NCBI GenBank assembly: GCA_037127255.1 | Contig: JBANSL010000017.1 | Coordinates: 45,455,745-45,519,744 of the forward strand | Direction: 5' to 3' | Length of the DNA: 64,000 nucleotides | From: Persicaria tinctoria | Taxonomy: Eukaryota > Streptophyta > Magnoliopsida > Caryophyllales > Polygonaceae | Shown here: piece after piece, positions 35,270 through 48,349 of the stretch | How positions within the stretch are numbered: position 1 is the first letter of the stretch | Layout of the letters: every line of letters begins with the position of its first letter | Made by a program: the position numbers and the translations under genes | Notes under the pieces: generated by a model | Seen by the model: only the letters and a program-made list of their open reading frames with translations | Database searches by the model: none | What the model was told of the DNA's origin: nothing

Positions 35270-36887
35270 AGTGTGAGTGTGGGCTAACAACACGAGGCTA
35301 CTTAATAAATCGATACACTACTTCATTGCTCAAAGATAAGTGACCGGCGTAAAACGGTCGTTGATCTCGCCAAAAGAAAATACTCAAACTCAAACACTAG
35401 TATAGAGAATAAGTACAAGTGTCGATCCCACAAAGAGTGTGTATTTAGTGCGTTTCACCTACTCATAATCAGACATCAGACATAACGATGTAGAAAAGAG
35501 AGATATGCAAAAGTAGCACTTAAAGTAACAAAGCAATTGTAAAAGCAAAAAGAGAGATATGGATCTCAACGTGATTGGTTTCTCAATCCTTGGGCTTCTT
35601 CTCATTTATTATTTTGGGGACGGTTTATGTATGCATGATATGTTCTCACACTCCTTACTAGCATAGGGGTCGAGCGGCATTGAATCCCAAAATCCTATCA
35701 CCTAAAACAATACTACTATCTTCATTAGCAAATTTGTTACCAAGTTGTCAGTCTAGTCACTGCCTCTAAAGTGAGTACTCCGGTAAATGTCAATCTTCTA
35801 CAATATCCATATTTTCAATCCATTCGTTCCTACAGGATGTGTTTGCTACTACGGATTTGATAAGCTAACGCGGCTGTAGTCTAAACCCTAGCTTGATGCA
35901 TTATATCTAGTTCACGACTCTAAATATAATAGGAAAAAAAAAAGGGATAAAACACGAAGAGATCGAAATAATACAAAGGATAGAACGATAAACCTTGAAG
36001 TAGCCCTCGCGATACACCAAACCAATGTCTTGAATCGCGAAAAAATAAGGGAATTAGCCTAGCATAGTCATCCCTAAACTCAATTAACTATGGAAAGAGT
36101 ACTTAGGGTTCCTCCGTTCCAAAAGGGAGGCGAAACCCTCTCAAAGAGATGAGTGATGAATGTCTTGTGAATTGAATGATTAAAACCCCTAGGTTAGAGG
36201 TCCTTTTATAGTGCTAAATGGGTTGCCGAAAACCCTAGATTTCGTGTTTAGAATTGTAAAGACTGAAATTTATTAAATAATATAATTACCCGATTTGAAA
36301 AGTTTTCGAAAACTTGTCCTCGAGCAACTTACTATTTTGGGAAAGATCCTTGAAATATCCTTGAAATAATTTTGAGATCAAGTGAAGAGGAAGCCGACCA
36401 ACCACCATTCGAAGCAAATATCCAGCAGATCCAGGAGCATTTGCCGCCGCAAAACTGAGCCCAAGAGGTCACTCTGTCCGTCTTTCTCAAAGTAAGTCGC
36501 CTCGTTCTCCCTCTCCTTGCTTCATTTCCCTTCTAAATAGTTTAAAGGTGAAACCTTATTGACTTCCTCCCCTTCCAAGGCTGCAAGGAGCTTGATTCAA
36601 CTCCTGGAAGAGCAAGATCAAGCGCTTTTTCCTCCACTCCTTTATTTTTACACAAAAGGTCGGTTTCACTTTCTTTTACTCGTTTTCAGTTCCAAATCTC
36701 AATAAAGATCTCTTTTACTCACTTTCTGACCTTCCTAGGATTTTCTTGAGCGCTTTTGAAGACTTTGGAGCACGGAGATCGGCCATTAAAGCTTGTGAAG
36801 ACTTTTAGAAGAACCTTGGGTAATCCCTCTTCCGCTCTCCCCCTATGGTCCGTGTTTGTGTCATTTTGTGTTGTTTGGGGTCGAGTG
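35270..36887 (-). repeat. Non-coding LTR-retroelement relic
   Basis: The stretch 35,420-36,060 shares, in the same order, several phrases with the non-coding interior of the element at 12,180-19,033: a gtcgatcccacaaagag box, gattggtttctcaatccttg, ccctagcttgatgcat and ccaatgtcttgaat, all diverged. The remainder up to 36,887 resembles an LTR/leader segment with T/C-rich runs. No coding frame. Boundaries are not resolvable by eye. Confidence 0.45.
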
Positions 36888-38723
36888 TAACGGCCCGGGA
36901 TTATGATTCCCGGGTTACGTTTCGAGGGATGAAACCCGTTGTTAGAATCTTACGCCCCGAGTACGGGTTGAAGGTTTGAAATCAACAACTTCGCTTTTAA
37001 AGAGGGATTTTGCACCCAAATTCAAATGGATCGTTGGAATCCCAAGGGAAGTCCCTTGTACCTATTGTAATTCTAAGCGCGGAAAATGGTGGTCATGTAA
37101 ATAGCGGAAGCAAAGTGTAATACAATGGGGGTGCCACGACAGAACCGGGTCAAAACATGAGCAAACATTCAAATCCGAACCGTAATTAAATTGGTAAAGT
37201 CGGAGTCTCAACTATTTCTTTCCGCCATGTTAGACCCCGCGGTCATGGAGCCAAAATCAGCATCAATAGTAGTAAGCATAACGGATACCTAAAAAAATTG
37301 ATAGTGGGCGGGATCAGATCGATGCCCACTTTGGCTCTGCATCCCGGCCCTAAGCACACATATACGCTATACTTAATAAAGATGCTTCTTGATGCAAGGT
37401 GGAATATTAACACACTAGCATGCTCCTAAGATCAAGTGTATAATAACCGACAGGGCCCCAGTAAAGAATACCAAATGGTATATCCCTCTCCTACCTCCAC
37501 CCCCTTCCGATAGGGCAGAGACTGGCCAACTCGTGAATGCATTCCATTATAATCGGGCGGTCCGCAGACCCGACCCGTATCCACAATAAAATAAAGCCCA
37601 TAGGCAGCTTTCGCAATCATGCTCATAATATATGTAAGGGAAGTTCCATATGACTCAATTGACTCAGGACGGGACCCGATGGGACTAGGTCATCCTATGA
37701 CCCTAGCAAAGACTCTAGTTACTTCACAGATAACGGTCGTTCTATTTACATATGCATAAAGAAATAGAATGTTCAACGGTCAATGCAACCTAGCATGGTA
37801 CTACATGGCATGCGGATCATGAATGCAAACACCTAGTATATCATGCACCTAAAGCAAGGAATATCTCTAGTTCAATCTGAGTAAGCTCCGAAGAGACTTA
37901 CCTGGCAGTGCAGAACAACAAGTCAAGCATTACGATATATTAAAGATCACCTAGATACATATAAGAACACATATATAAGTCTACGTCTAATCATCCAAGC
38001 ACTTATGTATATCATTCAACGAGAATAGCAACCATATCGCAATCATCGTTCCGTCAAGTTCAACCATTCATCATATTGCCACATTCCACAAGACCATATC
38101 ATTCTCATCATTCCATTCATCCATATTCATGTATTCACCACAATATATCCGCAATAGTAATCCGCATATCACATATACCAAGTTCATCATATTCATCATA
38201 TCTCAAAAGCATAAATTAACGATACACAAGTCTAACACTTCATCATGTCGTTATTCAATCAATCATGCCATTAGTACACACCAATCATGATATTAGTCAA
38301 CCATTCACATCAATCATGCTAGTTAGTCACCGATCACATAATTCTTGAGTTAGTCCCGAAACAGCTCTAAAATCCGACTCAACTAGTTAGAAATTCCGAT
38401 TCTTGAAAACACTCATCAAATTCCTTTTTCAATTCAAGTCCGATAATGTATCTTTTCAAATCACCATATTATTACATATTTAATCTCAAAATAACATTTT
38501 ATCTTTTAATCTCAATAATACTATATAATATTTCAATTACCATTTTCGTTTAAACATTTTCACAAAATATTTTCAATTCCTTTAACATCCCATCCATTTG
38601 TACTTAATAAAATCAGCCATTTATCATATAGAAATTATAACCCGACCCCCTTTATTTTACCAAATCCAAACCGAGTCCCACTTATTTTAAATTCTCTAAA
38701 ACCGAACACATTATATAAAAATA

Positions 38724-39621
38724 GGGTAAAATCTACCTATAGTCCCTGAATTTTGATCAAATGTTCAAACGGGTCCCTGAACTTTATTTTTGTTCATTAA
38801 AGTCCCTGAACTTTGATACATTGTACACATTTGGTCCCTCTATTAGTAAATTTGTTAAATATGTGTTAAATAATGATATAGAATCAATGTATTTTGGTAT
38901 ATTAATGGAATAAGTTAGGTTATACACATGTAATTTCTTGATATTTGCTTTACTAAAGTAAAAAAATTATATTATATTAAAAATATATGTTTGTAAAAAA
39001 TATTTTTTATAATAAAAAAAAACTTTCTATTTTCCAATAAAATGGTATAATTTTCCATTGATATTTTATTTTAAAGTATTTTTAATGACAGAAAATTTCT
39101 TATTTAATTAAAAAAATTAAAATGTGTTTTGTTAAAAAAAAAACTCTACTTTTGCTATAAAAAAAAGAAATTCTATTTGTGTTAACAAAATAAACTCTAT
39201 TTTTAATTAAAAAAAAGGAAATTTTAGTCATTAAAATACTTTAAAATAAACTATTATTGGAAATTATAACATTTGGTAAAAAAAAAATAGAATTTTTTTT
39301 GATAAAAATGTATTTTAAAATATACTTTGTTTTAAGAAAAATCTATTATATATGATGACTTTTGAGAAGAAAAAAGCTTAATTTTTTACTTTAGTAAAAC
39401 AAATATCGGACAATTACAATTGTATAACCTAACTCATGTAATTGATATAAAAATACATTGATTCCATATCATTACTTAACACATATATAACAAATTTACT
39501 AACAGATGGACCAAATGTGTACAAAGTATCAAAGTTCAGGGACTTCAATGAACAAAAATAAAGTTCAGGGACCCGTTTAAACATTTGGTCAAAGGTCAGA
39601 GACCATAGGTGGATTTTACCC
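38724..39621. mobile_element. MULE-like MITE with TIRs of more than 200 bp
   Basis: The left end gggtaaaatctacctatagt and the inverted right end gggtaaaatccacctatggt continue pairing inward for over 200 bases, with blocks such as tccctgaactttatttttgt and tgtacacatttggtcc nearly identical. The flank tataaaaata repeats exactly at 38,714-38,723 and 39,622-39,631, a 9-10 bp duplication typical of Mutator-like transposition. 898 bp, non-coding. It landed inside the old Gypsy LTR. Confidence 0.9.
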
Positions 39622-39751
39622 TATAAAAATAGGTCCAAAACTCTTTGTATCTTTGAAACCACAAATCCGGCCCAACTCATATTTGATTTGTTTGGAAGCA
39701 ATTAGGCCCAACAGTCTTCACATTCATTTCTTCCATTTCGAAAGGCAGCAG

Positions 39752-39896
39752 TAGGCGTGGGCACAAATCCCGCACATCCCGGGCCCGTCCCGGTCCCGTC
39801 CCGATCCCGGTGTGATTTGAAAAATAAATAGGGAATCCCATCACGTAAAAACTATGCGGGACGAAATGCGGGACGAGCATTCCTTATCCCGCAAAC

Positions 39897-39938
<42 letters not shown>

Positions 39939-40384
39939 TTGTATACAAATTAAAGTATACATGCAATGCAATGTGTCCGTATATATACAAATGTATAAAC
40001 AGTGTTTATATATGAACACATACAGTGTGTATAATGAGTGTATACATACTGTATAGTGTATTATAGGTATATATTTTGTATAATTGTATGTATAGTGTTT
40101 CCGGTGTGTATATATATAAGGAAAACTGTAAAAATATAAAAAATATTATAAATTTATATATGTTACGTCTTTAAAAACCGCAAAATATATAGGAATTTTA
40201 GATTTTTTTTTACATTGTTTTTTATTTGAGGGACAAGGCCCGTCCCGTCCCGTGAGGGACAAGGCCCGCACGAGATTGAAAAAAAAGGAGTGAATCCGGT
40301 CCCGGTCCCGTCCAGCAAAAATCACGCGAGACGGGACGCGGGACGACCCCTATCCCGTCCCGTCCCGTCCCGCGCCCACCCCTA
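39752..40384. mobile_element. hAT-like non-autonomous element with GGGACGGGAC arrays
   Basis: Ends taggcgtgggca (39,752) and cgcccaccccta (to 40,384) are inverted. Flanks ggcagcag (39,744-39,751) and ggcaacag (40,385-40,392) form an 8-bp duplication with one mismatch. Subterminal cccgtcccg arrays match the family at 16,061-16,816. The core contains a TA/TG microsatellite. No transposase. Confidence 0.85.
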
Positions 40385-40392
40385 GGCAACAG

Positions 40393-41172
40393 ATTAAAAA
40401 AGGAGGGGGGCACACTGACGTGGCAGGTGAGGTGGCAAGGGATGAATATGGGCCCGCAAGCCTTCTTCTTCTTTACCTGTTCGAAACCAACAGAGAAGAA
40501 TAGAGCACAGGACTGCGCTCGAAAATGGCGGAAGGGAGAAGGGAAGGTGGAGCGGCCGACGACGACCCAGACTCCGACAGAGCCACCCAACACTGACTAC
40601 CCAACACACACAATAAGGAAGGAAAGGGAGAAGGAGGAGCTCACCTTGGACCTTCGACGTCGCCGGAAAAAAGAGCTCGAGGAGGCGGCGGTTGGCGCGT
40701 CGAGGTTGGGTCTTCGAACGGGAGAGCCTGGGAGGGTTGGGAAAGGTTAAAGGCAGGGCCTTTCTTCGGTTTGAAAGTGAAGAGAGGGAGAGAACGGAGC
40801 TCTTACCGTCTGGAAGTCAAAGAAATAGGGGAGGAGAGAACGAGGCCTGCTCACGGCTTCTCCGGCTCTCCGGTGGCTCCCGGCTGCGTGGGGACGTCGA
40901 AGAGGAACGCAAGGAAGTTCCTGTGGATGGCTCTCAATGAGCGGACGGGAAGAGGAGCTGAGGTGCTCAGTGCTTTGCTCGCGGAAAAACAGGGGGCTCG
41001 GCGCTTGTGGCTTGGCTTTGGCTTCCAAGGGGAGTGAGTGACGACGACGACGGGGAATGTGGTGGAGGTGTGGTGGTCTGGTTGCAAAAGGGAGAAGAGA
41101 AGAGTGGAATGGTGGTAATTTATAGGGAGAGGGAGTGGAGTGGCGATGGTGAAAATGACGGGGTAAGGGGGG
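40393..41172 (-). promoter_or_regulatory. GC-rich transcribed-leader-like part of the Gypsy LTR
   Basis: Downstream (minus strand) of the TATA box at 41,117-41,125 the sequence is GC-rich, with open frames on both strands and ccttcc/ctcttc runs, as in the R/U5 leader of Gypsy LTRs. No protein family is recognisable, so I treat the open frames as incidental. Confidence 0.4.
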
Positions 41173-41175
41173 TCC

Positions 41176-41259
41176 GAGAGGGGTATGGTGAGTGATGGGA
41201 GTGGATGGGGATTGGGTGAGAGGGGTATGGTGAGTGATGGGAGTGGATGGGGATTGGGT
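41176..41259. repeat. Two copies of a 42-bp tandem repeat in LTR U3
   Basis: The unit gagaggggtatggtgagtga...gggt is repeated once exactly, starting at 41,176 and 41,218. It lies about 60 bases upstream (on the minus strand) of the LTR TATA box, where duplicated enhancer-like units are common in retroelement U3 regions. Confidence 0.85.
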
Positions 41260-41573
41260 AGAGTGCAAAATTGGTTAAAACCAATACCCAGAATAAATCT
41301 CAAATACGTGAATTTCGAATCCCGAAATTAGTTATCGAATGTTAGTTTTTCCGAATCCCGCTTTCTTGATCAATTAGATTTTTTTTTATTTTTTTTAATC
41401 AAAAAGGATCTTGCCATCCGAATATTTTCAAATTCTCGAGGTATAAGGATGAAATCGCTCGCCAAATTTGATATTCCGGTCGAAATCCGCTAAACGAGTT
41501 TTTAATTTGATTTAAATTCATTTTTAATTCTCTTTTTTCGACAAAATTAGGATTTGAAAATCCGAGCCTTTAC

Positions 41574-43141
41574 ATCATCTACCTCTAAAAAAAGTCTCGT
41601 CCCCGAGACTAAAATCATTTTAAAGCAGAGGATGAAGTTTGAAATTGGTGAGTCTAAAGATCATGTCATTGATCCCGTAAGCACCTCATAAGTGCTCCTA
41701 TGGCCCCCTATGAGATCCTCACGGTACCGTTGTCGTGATCATAATATCTCCAATAGATCGTAGCAAGAATGTAATATGGGCCCCTACCACATTCATACTC
41801 CGACTTCTTAGCCATATCATAACATAAAAGCATAATAGCATCTCCATTAGGTCTTATCAACCAATCTATAGGTGCCCCCATAAAATCTCTGTATCCACTT
41901 CGTGGGGCGTTATAATGAAAACTCAGGTCGCGTTAGTTTTCTCAAAATTCAAAGTTAGTCCTTTTAAAACACCGTTCAAATCCTTTGAATCCGATGTTAG
42001 TCAAAAGCATTGTTAACCTCTCAATCATCCTACCATCCACCTCTAAGGGCTAATCCCATATTCTCTTCTTAGGTTCCATGTCAGAATAAGATTTTGATAA
42101 TTCACCTTTTAACATTTCTATCATTACGCATCATGTATATAGAACAATAATCAAATCTCACGTTTATAGCATCTCATAAGCACGTCAAGGATTAGCGCAT
42201 ACCATAACACATCTAGTATCACACATAGTAGTATTCATTACATCACATCATAGAAGTTGCACGCCATAACACAAAGGTAAATCACATCATACTTGCACTA
42301 ACAACCAAGAATTATCATGTTAGAGTCATCCAAGTATAGCCGCCCACCAACATTTCATCAAGCTCAAGGAAGGACTATGTTAGCACTAATGCCTCACTAT
42401 TGTCTATGGAAATACATCAGAGAATCAACATCGTCTATAGCATAGAATTTGTACAACATTCAGCCCCAAGTAGCGCATAAACATAAGCCACATCCTCGAG
42501 AAAAAACATGCCTACAACTACGAATCACAACAGGATATGACCACTACTCAACATCTCTCGCATCAAGATCAATCTCACCTAGGTCTACCAACTCAAATCC
42601 GATACAAATTCTAAATACCATTGCATCCCACTCATATACAAACTCTCTAGCCTCATAACTATCTGCAATCAAGGCCAAATACCCAATCCAACTACCAGGT
42701 ATCCCAACTCCCATGTCATCAAGCCATCTAAGAACCAACCTACTTCGATATCCCGACCTCAAATCCTACTCGACCACCTAAACCATATATCAGAGTTTCC
42801 AATCTCACAATTCCCTTATTCCGACAAGCTTAACAACTCGCCCGACTACCAAGGCTCCCTATAAAGCATACTTTCGTCCTAGGGGTCCTTTACTAGTTCC
42901 ATCTTTACCTTCTAAGAGAAATCTCAAGTCCTCCACTGAACCGCTCTCGTAATCGATCTAGATGCTTTTTAACAATTTCGCTTACTCTTCCTAAGCTCTC
43001 AAGAGTCAAAACTCCGCATGACCATCATCTCTCAAAGAAACATCACCTTGCTAACCTGATCATACTTCCCGCACCACTAACCACTCTTACTAACTATCCA
43101 CCTCTAGGAACCCAACTCATACTGACCATCTCACACCTGAC
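41574..43141 (-). other. Non-coding interior of the minus-strand Gypsy relic
   Basis: No gag or pol similarity found. Continues beyond the CACTA insertion at 46,904. A short minus-strand open frame (42,762-42,544) has no recognised motif. Probably the interior of a decayed or non-autonomous LTR element. Confidence 0.4.
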
Positions 43142-46100
43142 CACTAGTACAAAAAAGCCCTTATACAACGGTTATTTTACAAAACGCACAACGGTTTTGG
43201 AACCGTTGCATCAGCCCGTGTGGTTTTTGAAAATGCAACGGTTGCGTTTATAACAACGGTTCATTTAGACAACAGTTATAACCGTTGTGATAGATTCCGG
43301 ATAACCGTTGTCTATGCACCTCCAAAATTGGTTCCAAATCATATTAACCGGTTTTAACCGTTGTCTAAGGTCACTAAAACCGTTGTCTCAAGTTTGGATA
43401 TCCGATTATATCCGATTTTAACCACTGTCTAATCACATTCCAACTGTTGTCTAAGGAGATTGCAATTGTTGTTTAGGTACATATTAACCGTTGTCTAAGA
43501 TAAATGCAACTGTTGTGTAAGTTCATTGATACCGTTGTGTACGTATATTTTAACCATTGTCTATATAATCGTTAACCGTTGTATAAATTCGTAAAAATCG
43601 TTGGTTTGATTCACTTAAACCGTTGTCTAAGTAACTTTCAACCATTGTATACAAACCATTTAAACGTCAGTTAAATACTTTATAACCGTTGTCTAAATAT
43701 ATTTAACCGTTGTCAATGTACGTTCTAACCACTGATTAAGTAAACATTAATTGTTGTCTATGCCATAATAGAAGCACCTGTATATTGATTTATCAAGCCA
43801 TAACAATATATATGCCGCAAAACACAACTGATTTTTCCATCAACATCACATGCAAGTGCTAATACATACGTACAGAATCAAATATGAGTATTTGTGATAT
43901 CTCTACATAAATCTAGCTAGCTATCCTCAAAAGTAAAGGATATATAAATATATACATGATGTAAACTCTTATACCTCCTCCATATTAATGCTTAACAATT
44001 TCTTCCATCAACAACCTACCTGTATCTCATGTAAAAGTAATTAATCGGAGGCATTCAACATATAGATGTAGTGTGTGACTTAATCATAAAATAAATCCAA
44101 CATTAAAATATGTCAAACCTAAGCACATTTTGCTTCAGCACTCAGTCATATATATGCATCATAGTAAATGATTTTGCATAAGAAAGATAGATATGTAAAG
44201 AGTACCCTCATTATTAGGTGCCACTGGCCCGAGAGTCAATTTGCTAAACTTTGGTGAAGTAATTCCAACAAGTCAATCTTGTTCTCGAACAGGTTCAACT
44301 AATTCCCTTATAACAAGTTCTACTGCCTGAGATTACATGGAAAACATAGAAAAGTTACGAGTTACAAAATTAGCATGACCTAGCTAGTAAGCCTTGACTT
44401 GGATAAGTGACAAAGAGAAATGATTGGTAAAGTTACTAGTTACAAGTGAGTTGAGAATATGCAAGACCTTTGATCTATTGGTTTTTTTTAGATAAGTAAG
44501 GAGACTAGAAGTAGTGAGAGCGAACAATAAGTTTGGGCATGAAAGAAATCCATTAGGCAATAAGACATGTAACACTGCCATAGGAAATTATCCAAATTCA
44601 CTGTGTTCAACAACGAATAACCCATTATGATGACACAAAGAACTAGAATGAACTACGATGAAAGAAGTTGTGAGTATGAGATACGGTGTACCTTTCAACC
44701 TTTTATTCAATAATTTTTTTTACTGAATTATACAATTAAACAAAGTCACCTAATAGTTACCTTTTCTCGCAGTCAAGAGACACATTGCATATATGTAGCA
44801 AGTTTCTACTCGTCTTTTAATATCAGGATGCCTAGAGTGCGCCATGATCCAGCACAAGACCTTCAGCCTTAAAAGAGAAAACTAACTTAATAAATGTCAA
44901 AGCAACAATAATTTTTCAACAAAACTAACAAAAACCTGAATAGCCAAGACTAGTGGATGCAATCATTCAATAATATTGATCTGAATCAACAAACATCTAG
45001 CCAGTATAATGATTTCTTAAGATATTGTCAAACCACCTATGGACTTACTACTTAAGATTTTGAAATAACATTATAGTGAATAAGAATATATATGAACCTA
45101 TTTACAGACAAGAGACAAATAGAAATACAAAAAAATTATTGCATGACAATTGTGGCGTATTCACACATATATACCAATCGTGTGTAACATCAAACTTGTG
45201 GCGCATGTGCATAATCTCCACCATAAACAGAGATCAATAGGTTCTTCAGGCTTGCGGGTGCAAAGCACCTATCACATTTAATGTGTTTTAATAACAAATA
45301 GTGAGATAAGGCAAGAAAAAAGGGGTGAAACAGATACACACGAAAAGGATCCATCTTAACAAGTTAACAGAGGCGAAATCATGCCAGTGATTGAAAAAAC
45401 ACAAATACAATTTAGATTTGGTAGGTAAGAATAACTCACTGCATTAGTGACTATCTTCAGGGCCAGAAGAGAGAGGTTTTGCCTGCTAGACCTTGGTATA
45501 CAATTTTGATCAAGACATATACAATTTTGGAAAAAACACACTGCAAAATAGGTTATGCCTGCGTTAGTAACTCATTGCAAAATCATGCTCTCGCCCTTGC
45601 CGCCCGGAACCGCCTGCTTGATTTGCAACCATCTTCAGGGTCCAGAGATGCCCTCGCTCGGAGCCACCCTATTCGCACAGACGCGGTGCCGCTCTGCTGG
45701 CCCTTGCCGGCCTCGCCTATAGCCGCTCAGTCCACACACAGAGACGCCCTCATCGCACAGTCTCAACTCACACAGAAGCGGTGCGATTCTGCTGGTTTTG
45801 AACTCTCGATCCTTGGCAGTTTGCTCTCGATGATTCATATTGCTCAGCTTCGAAGGCCTTCGATGGCTTTGTTTAGCCACTGTTTCGAGAGCGAGAGTGG
45901 TCGAGCAGTTGCAGCGAAGATGAGATCCAAGGAAGGTGAAAGAGGCTTCTTTAGATGCCTATGAAGAAGAGGGAAAAGATGAGGGGGCGGAGGGAGACAA
46001 GGGAGGGAATGAGGGATAACAGAGGATGGCTTCAATGGAGCGAGAGAGGTCGAGCGGTTTGAGCGGCTAGGTTTAGTACTCAATTCATTTAGGATTATGT

Positions 46101-46903
46101 TACGGGAATTACAAAATTAGTCCTCCATTTCTAAATTATATTTAAAAAATATTTTATATATATAAAAATGGTTCTTTAATTATCTGTTGCCTTTTAAACT
46201 TATTAAATGCGATTTTATTCAGCCTTAGACAACGGTTTTAATAACCGTTTTATTTGAGACGTCTTCTATATATATAACAACGGTTTTTTTACACATTCGT
46301 TGTCTTTATAACCTAATAGACAACGATTCTAATCGGTCTTACACAACGGTTTTATCAACCGTTTTCTTTGAGAAGTCTTCTCTACATATAACAACGGTTT
46401 TTTAAACATTCGTTGTCTTTATAACCTAATAGACAACGATTATGATCGGTCTTACACAACAGTTTTATCAACTGTTTCCTTTGAGAAGTCTTCTCTATAT
46501 ATAACAACGGTTCTTTAAATATCCGTTGTATTTTCAACTTACTAAACGCGATTTTATTCAGCCTTTGACAACGATTTTAATAACCGTTTTCTTTGAGACG
46601 TCTTCTATATATATAACAACAGTTTTTTAAATATTTGTTGTCTTTATAACCTAATAGACAACGATTCCAATTGGCCTTACACAACGGTTTTATCAACCGT
46701 TTTCTTTGAGAAGTCTTTTGTGTATATAACAACGGTTTTTTAAATACCCGTTGTGTTTATAAATACAAACACACCCAAAGACAACGGTTAAATTTATAAC
46801 CGTTGTCCGTCCCAAAAATATCAATTTTTTTTCCAACATAGACACTATTTTTATAGAAACCGTTGTCTATGTGGCGTCTTATAAAATACATTTTGTACTA
46901 GTG
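43142..46903. mobile_element. CACTA (En/Spm) non-autonomous element
   Basis: Perfect 13-bp inverted ends cactagtacaaaa / ttttgtactagtg, flanked by the 3-bp duplication GAC (43,139-43,141 and 46,904-46,906). Subterminal regions (43,180-43,760 and 46,210-46,880) are dense in aaccgttgtc on the left and its complement gacaacggtt on the right, many copies each, the binding-site arrays expected of CACTA elements. I recognise no transposase frame. The middle has a GC-richer block (45,560-46,080) with open frames of unknown origin, perhaps captured host sequence or the element's own 5' exon. 3,762 bp. Confidence 0.93.
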
Positions 46904-47700
46904 GACACTCCCGACAAACTCTAATGTCGAAACCCATCTAGTGCTACTCCCCACCACGAATCACCAAGACCCTCATCACCAACGCCTATCCTTAAAGCCC
47001 AACCACTTATTCTACCTACTCATCCCATTCTGAATCTCACGAAACCGGACTTAATCACGCCTCCTCAAGCCGACCTACTCTAGATCCTCTTCTCAACATA
47101 TTCCCAAATTTCCCCATTTCCGCACATTCCCAAATTGCCTTAGATCACACTTCCTCCAACCTCAAAATCTCTACCGCTTAAACCTTTAAGTACGATCATC
47201 ATTTCCACAGAATTCTTATGACTTCTTCATCCGAATTCCCCATGTACCGCAACTGCGCCAACCATCTAAAATCCCTTATCCCAGGGTTCTCAATGTCTTA
47301 TGCTTGTCAAGTTCCCAATTCTCAGCTCAGAATCTCCCTATCTCATCCTCAAGCCTACAATCTTACTAGAATTCTCAACGACATCCTTGCCTAGCTACCA
47401 ACCTTTCCTCGAAGACTCTTATCCCATCCTCAAATACCTCAGTAGCCACAATAACCTCCACTTATAAATCCCGATTCATTCCCTATGCTAAAATCCTCCA
47501 ACAACGCATCTAGAAATCCTTCACTCATGAATTCTCGAATCACTACCAATTCTATCCAAACAATCCTTAATTACTCAGCACACATACAGTCCTGATATGA
47601 ACAACTTAATATTCAAGATTGATAATTTCCCAACCAACCTCATACTACTCATCCTTAGCACTTCCTCAATCTCATCCTTTACCAAAACCGTTCCCAATCA
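46904..47700 (-). other. Non-coding interior of the Gypsy relic, right of the CACTA insertion
   Basis: C- and A-rich plus strand with no open frame of note. It is continuous with 41,574-43,141 once the CACTA element and one GAC are removed. Confidence 0.4.
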
Positions 47701-48168
47701 CCGCACATGCAACCGTTCCTAATCACCCCTTTTGCTGCGACGAAAGGGGTCTCTCGCGGCCAGCGAGAGACTTGTCTTCGCGGGAGCCATGGGATGAGTT
47801 TTGCCATGGCGAGCGACCTTTTTTCCACGGAAAAACTAGCATGGGGGAATGGACAAGTAGTGTGGTCCCAAAACACAATGTAAAATTTATCCGAAAAAAC
47901 AAATCCAGAAACCTGCTCTCTCGGCCTTATTCCGACTCGATAAAAAATAATGTTTTAAATCACAAGGATATCGACGTCCGAAGTAATTTCAAATTCCGAG
48001 GCGAAAAGATGGGATTTGTCTTCAAAAGTTGAAAATTTGGCCATAATCCGCTTTAAGAGTAAACAAAAAAAATCCGAGTTAGCGAGTTTTCCGTTAAATT
48101 CCGCATTCAAATTCATTTTGATTTTCCTTTTTCCGAAAAATTAAGATTTAAAAATCCGAGCCTTTACA
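47700..48168 (-). repeat. Partial, diverged Gypsy LTR ending in TTTACA
   Basis: The end aaaatccgagcctttaca (48,168) is the same as at 41,573. The 400 bases to the left resemble the corresponding part of the LTR at 36,888-41,573 only loosely (an accttgg-like atccgctttaag / atccgctaaacg block and others). The flanks gttat and tcgag do not match, so I cannot show that the two LTRs belong to one insertion. Confidence 0.5.
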
Positions 48169-48349
48169 GTTATTGTTAAGCTGATATTTCTATGATGATC
48201 TTTATAGATCATATTTCAGAAATATTCTTGAAAGGCTTTTGTGTTTAAAACCGAGATGACAGTATTCCCTTAAACAATAACTTTGACTAAGTAACTAGAC
48301 GTAATGATTTAAGAATGACCTTGTATTAACTGTATTTCATGGATCTTGT
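48169..48349. other. Short spacer before the Copia remnant
   Basis: AT-rich, no feature recognised. Confidence 0.4.

Larger units (their letters stand above)
36888..41573 (-). repeat. Large LTR of a Gypsy-type element (minus strand), swollen by insertions
   Basis: The plus strand begins tgtaacggcccggg (36,888) and ends aaaatccgagcctttaca (41,573). The reverse complement of the end (tgtaaaggctcgg) matches the start, giving the inverted TG..CA ends of an LTR. Just right of it, 41,574-41,620 on the minus strand carries a purine-rich stretch agaggtagatga after a ctcggggacgaga block, the usual end of a Gypsy coding region and polypurine tract, so this is a 3' LTR on the minus strand. A ctataaatt TATA box at 41,117-41,125 (minus) fits U3. 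Two later insertions (38,724-39,621 and 39,752-40,384) expand it from about 3.2 to 4.7 kb. It is old. Confidence 0.6.

Noticed and set aside
40222..41303. Long overlapping frames on both strands in the GC-rich LTR segment
   Set aside because: Open frames on both strands with no known domain, inside an LTR leader with high GC, are likely incidental.
45479..46083. Open frames in the CACTA core
   Set aside because: No family recognised and no intron structure seen; recorded only as an unknown block of the CACTA element.
47619..48032. 137-residue plus-strand frame
   Set aside because: It runs through the end of the diverged Gypsy LTR; no domain.
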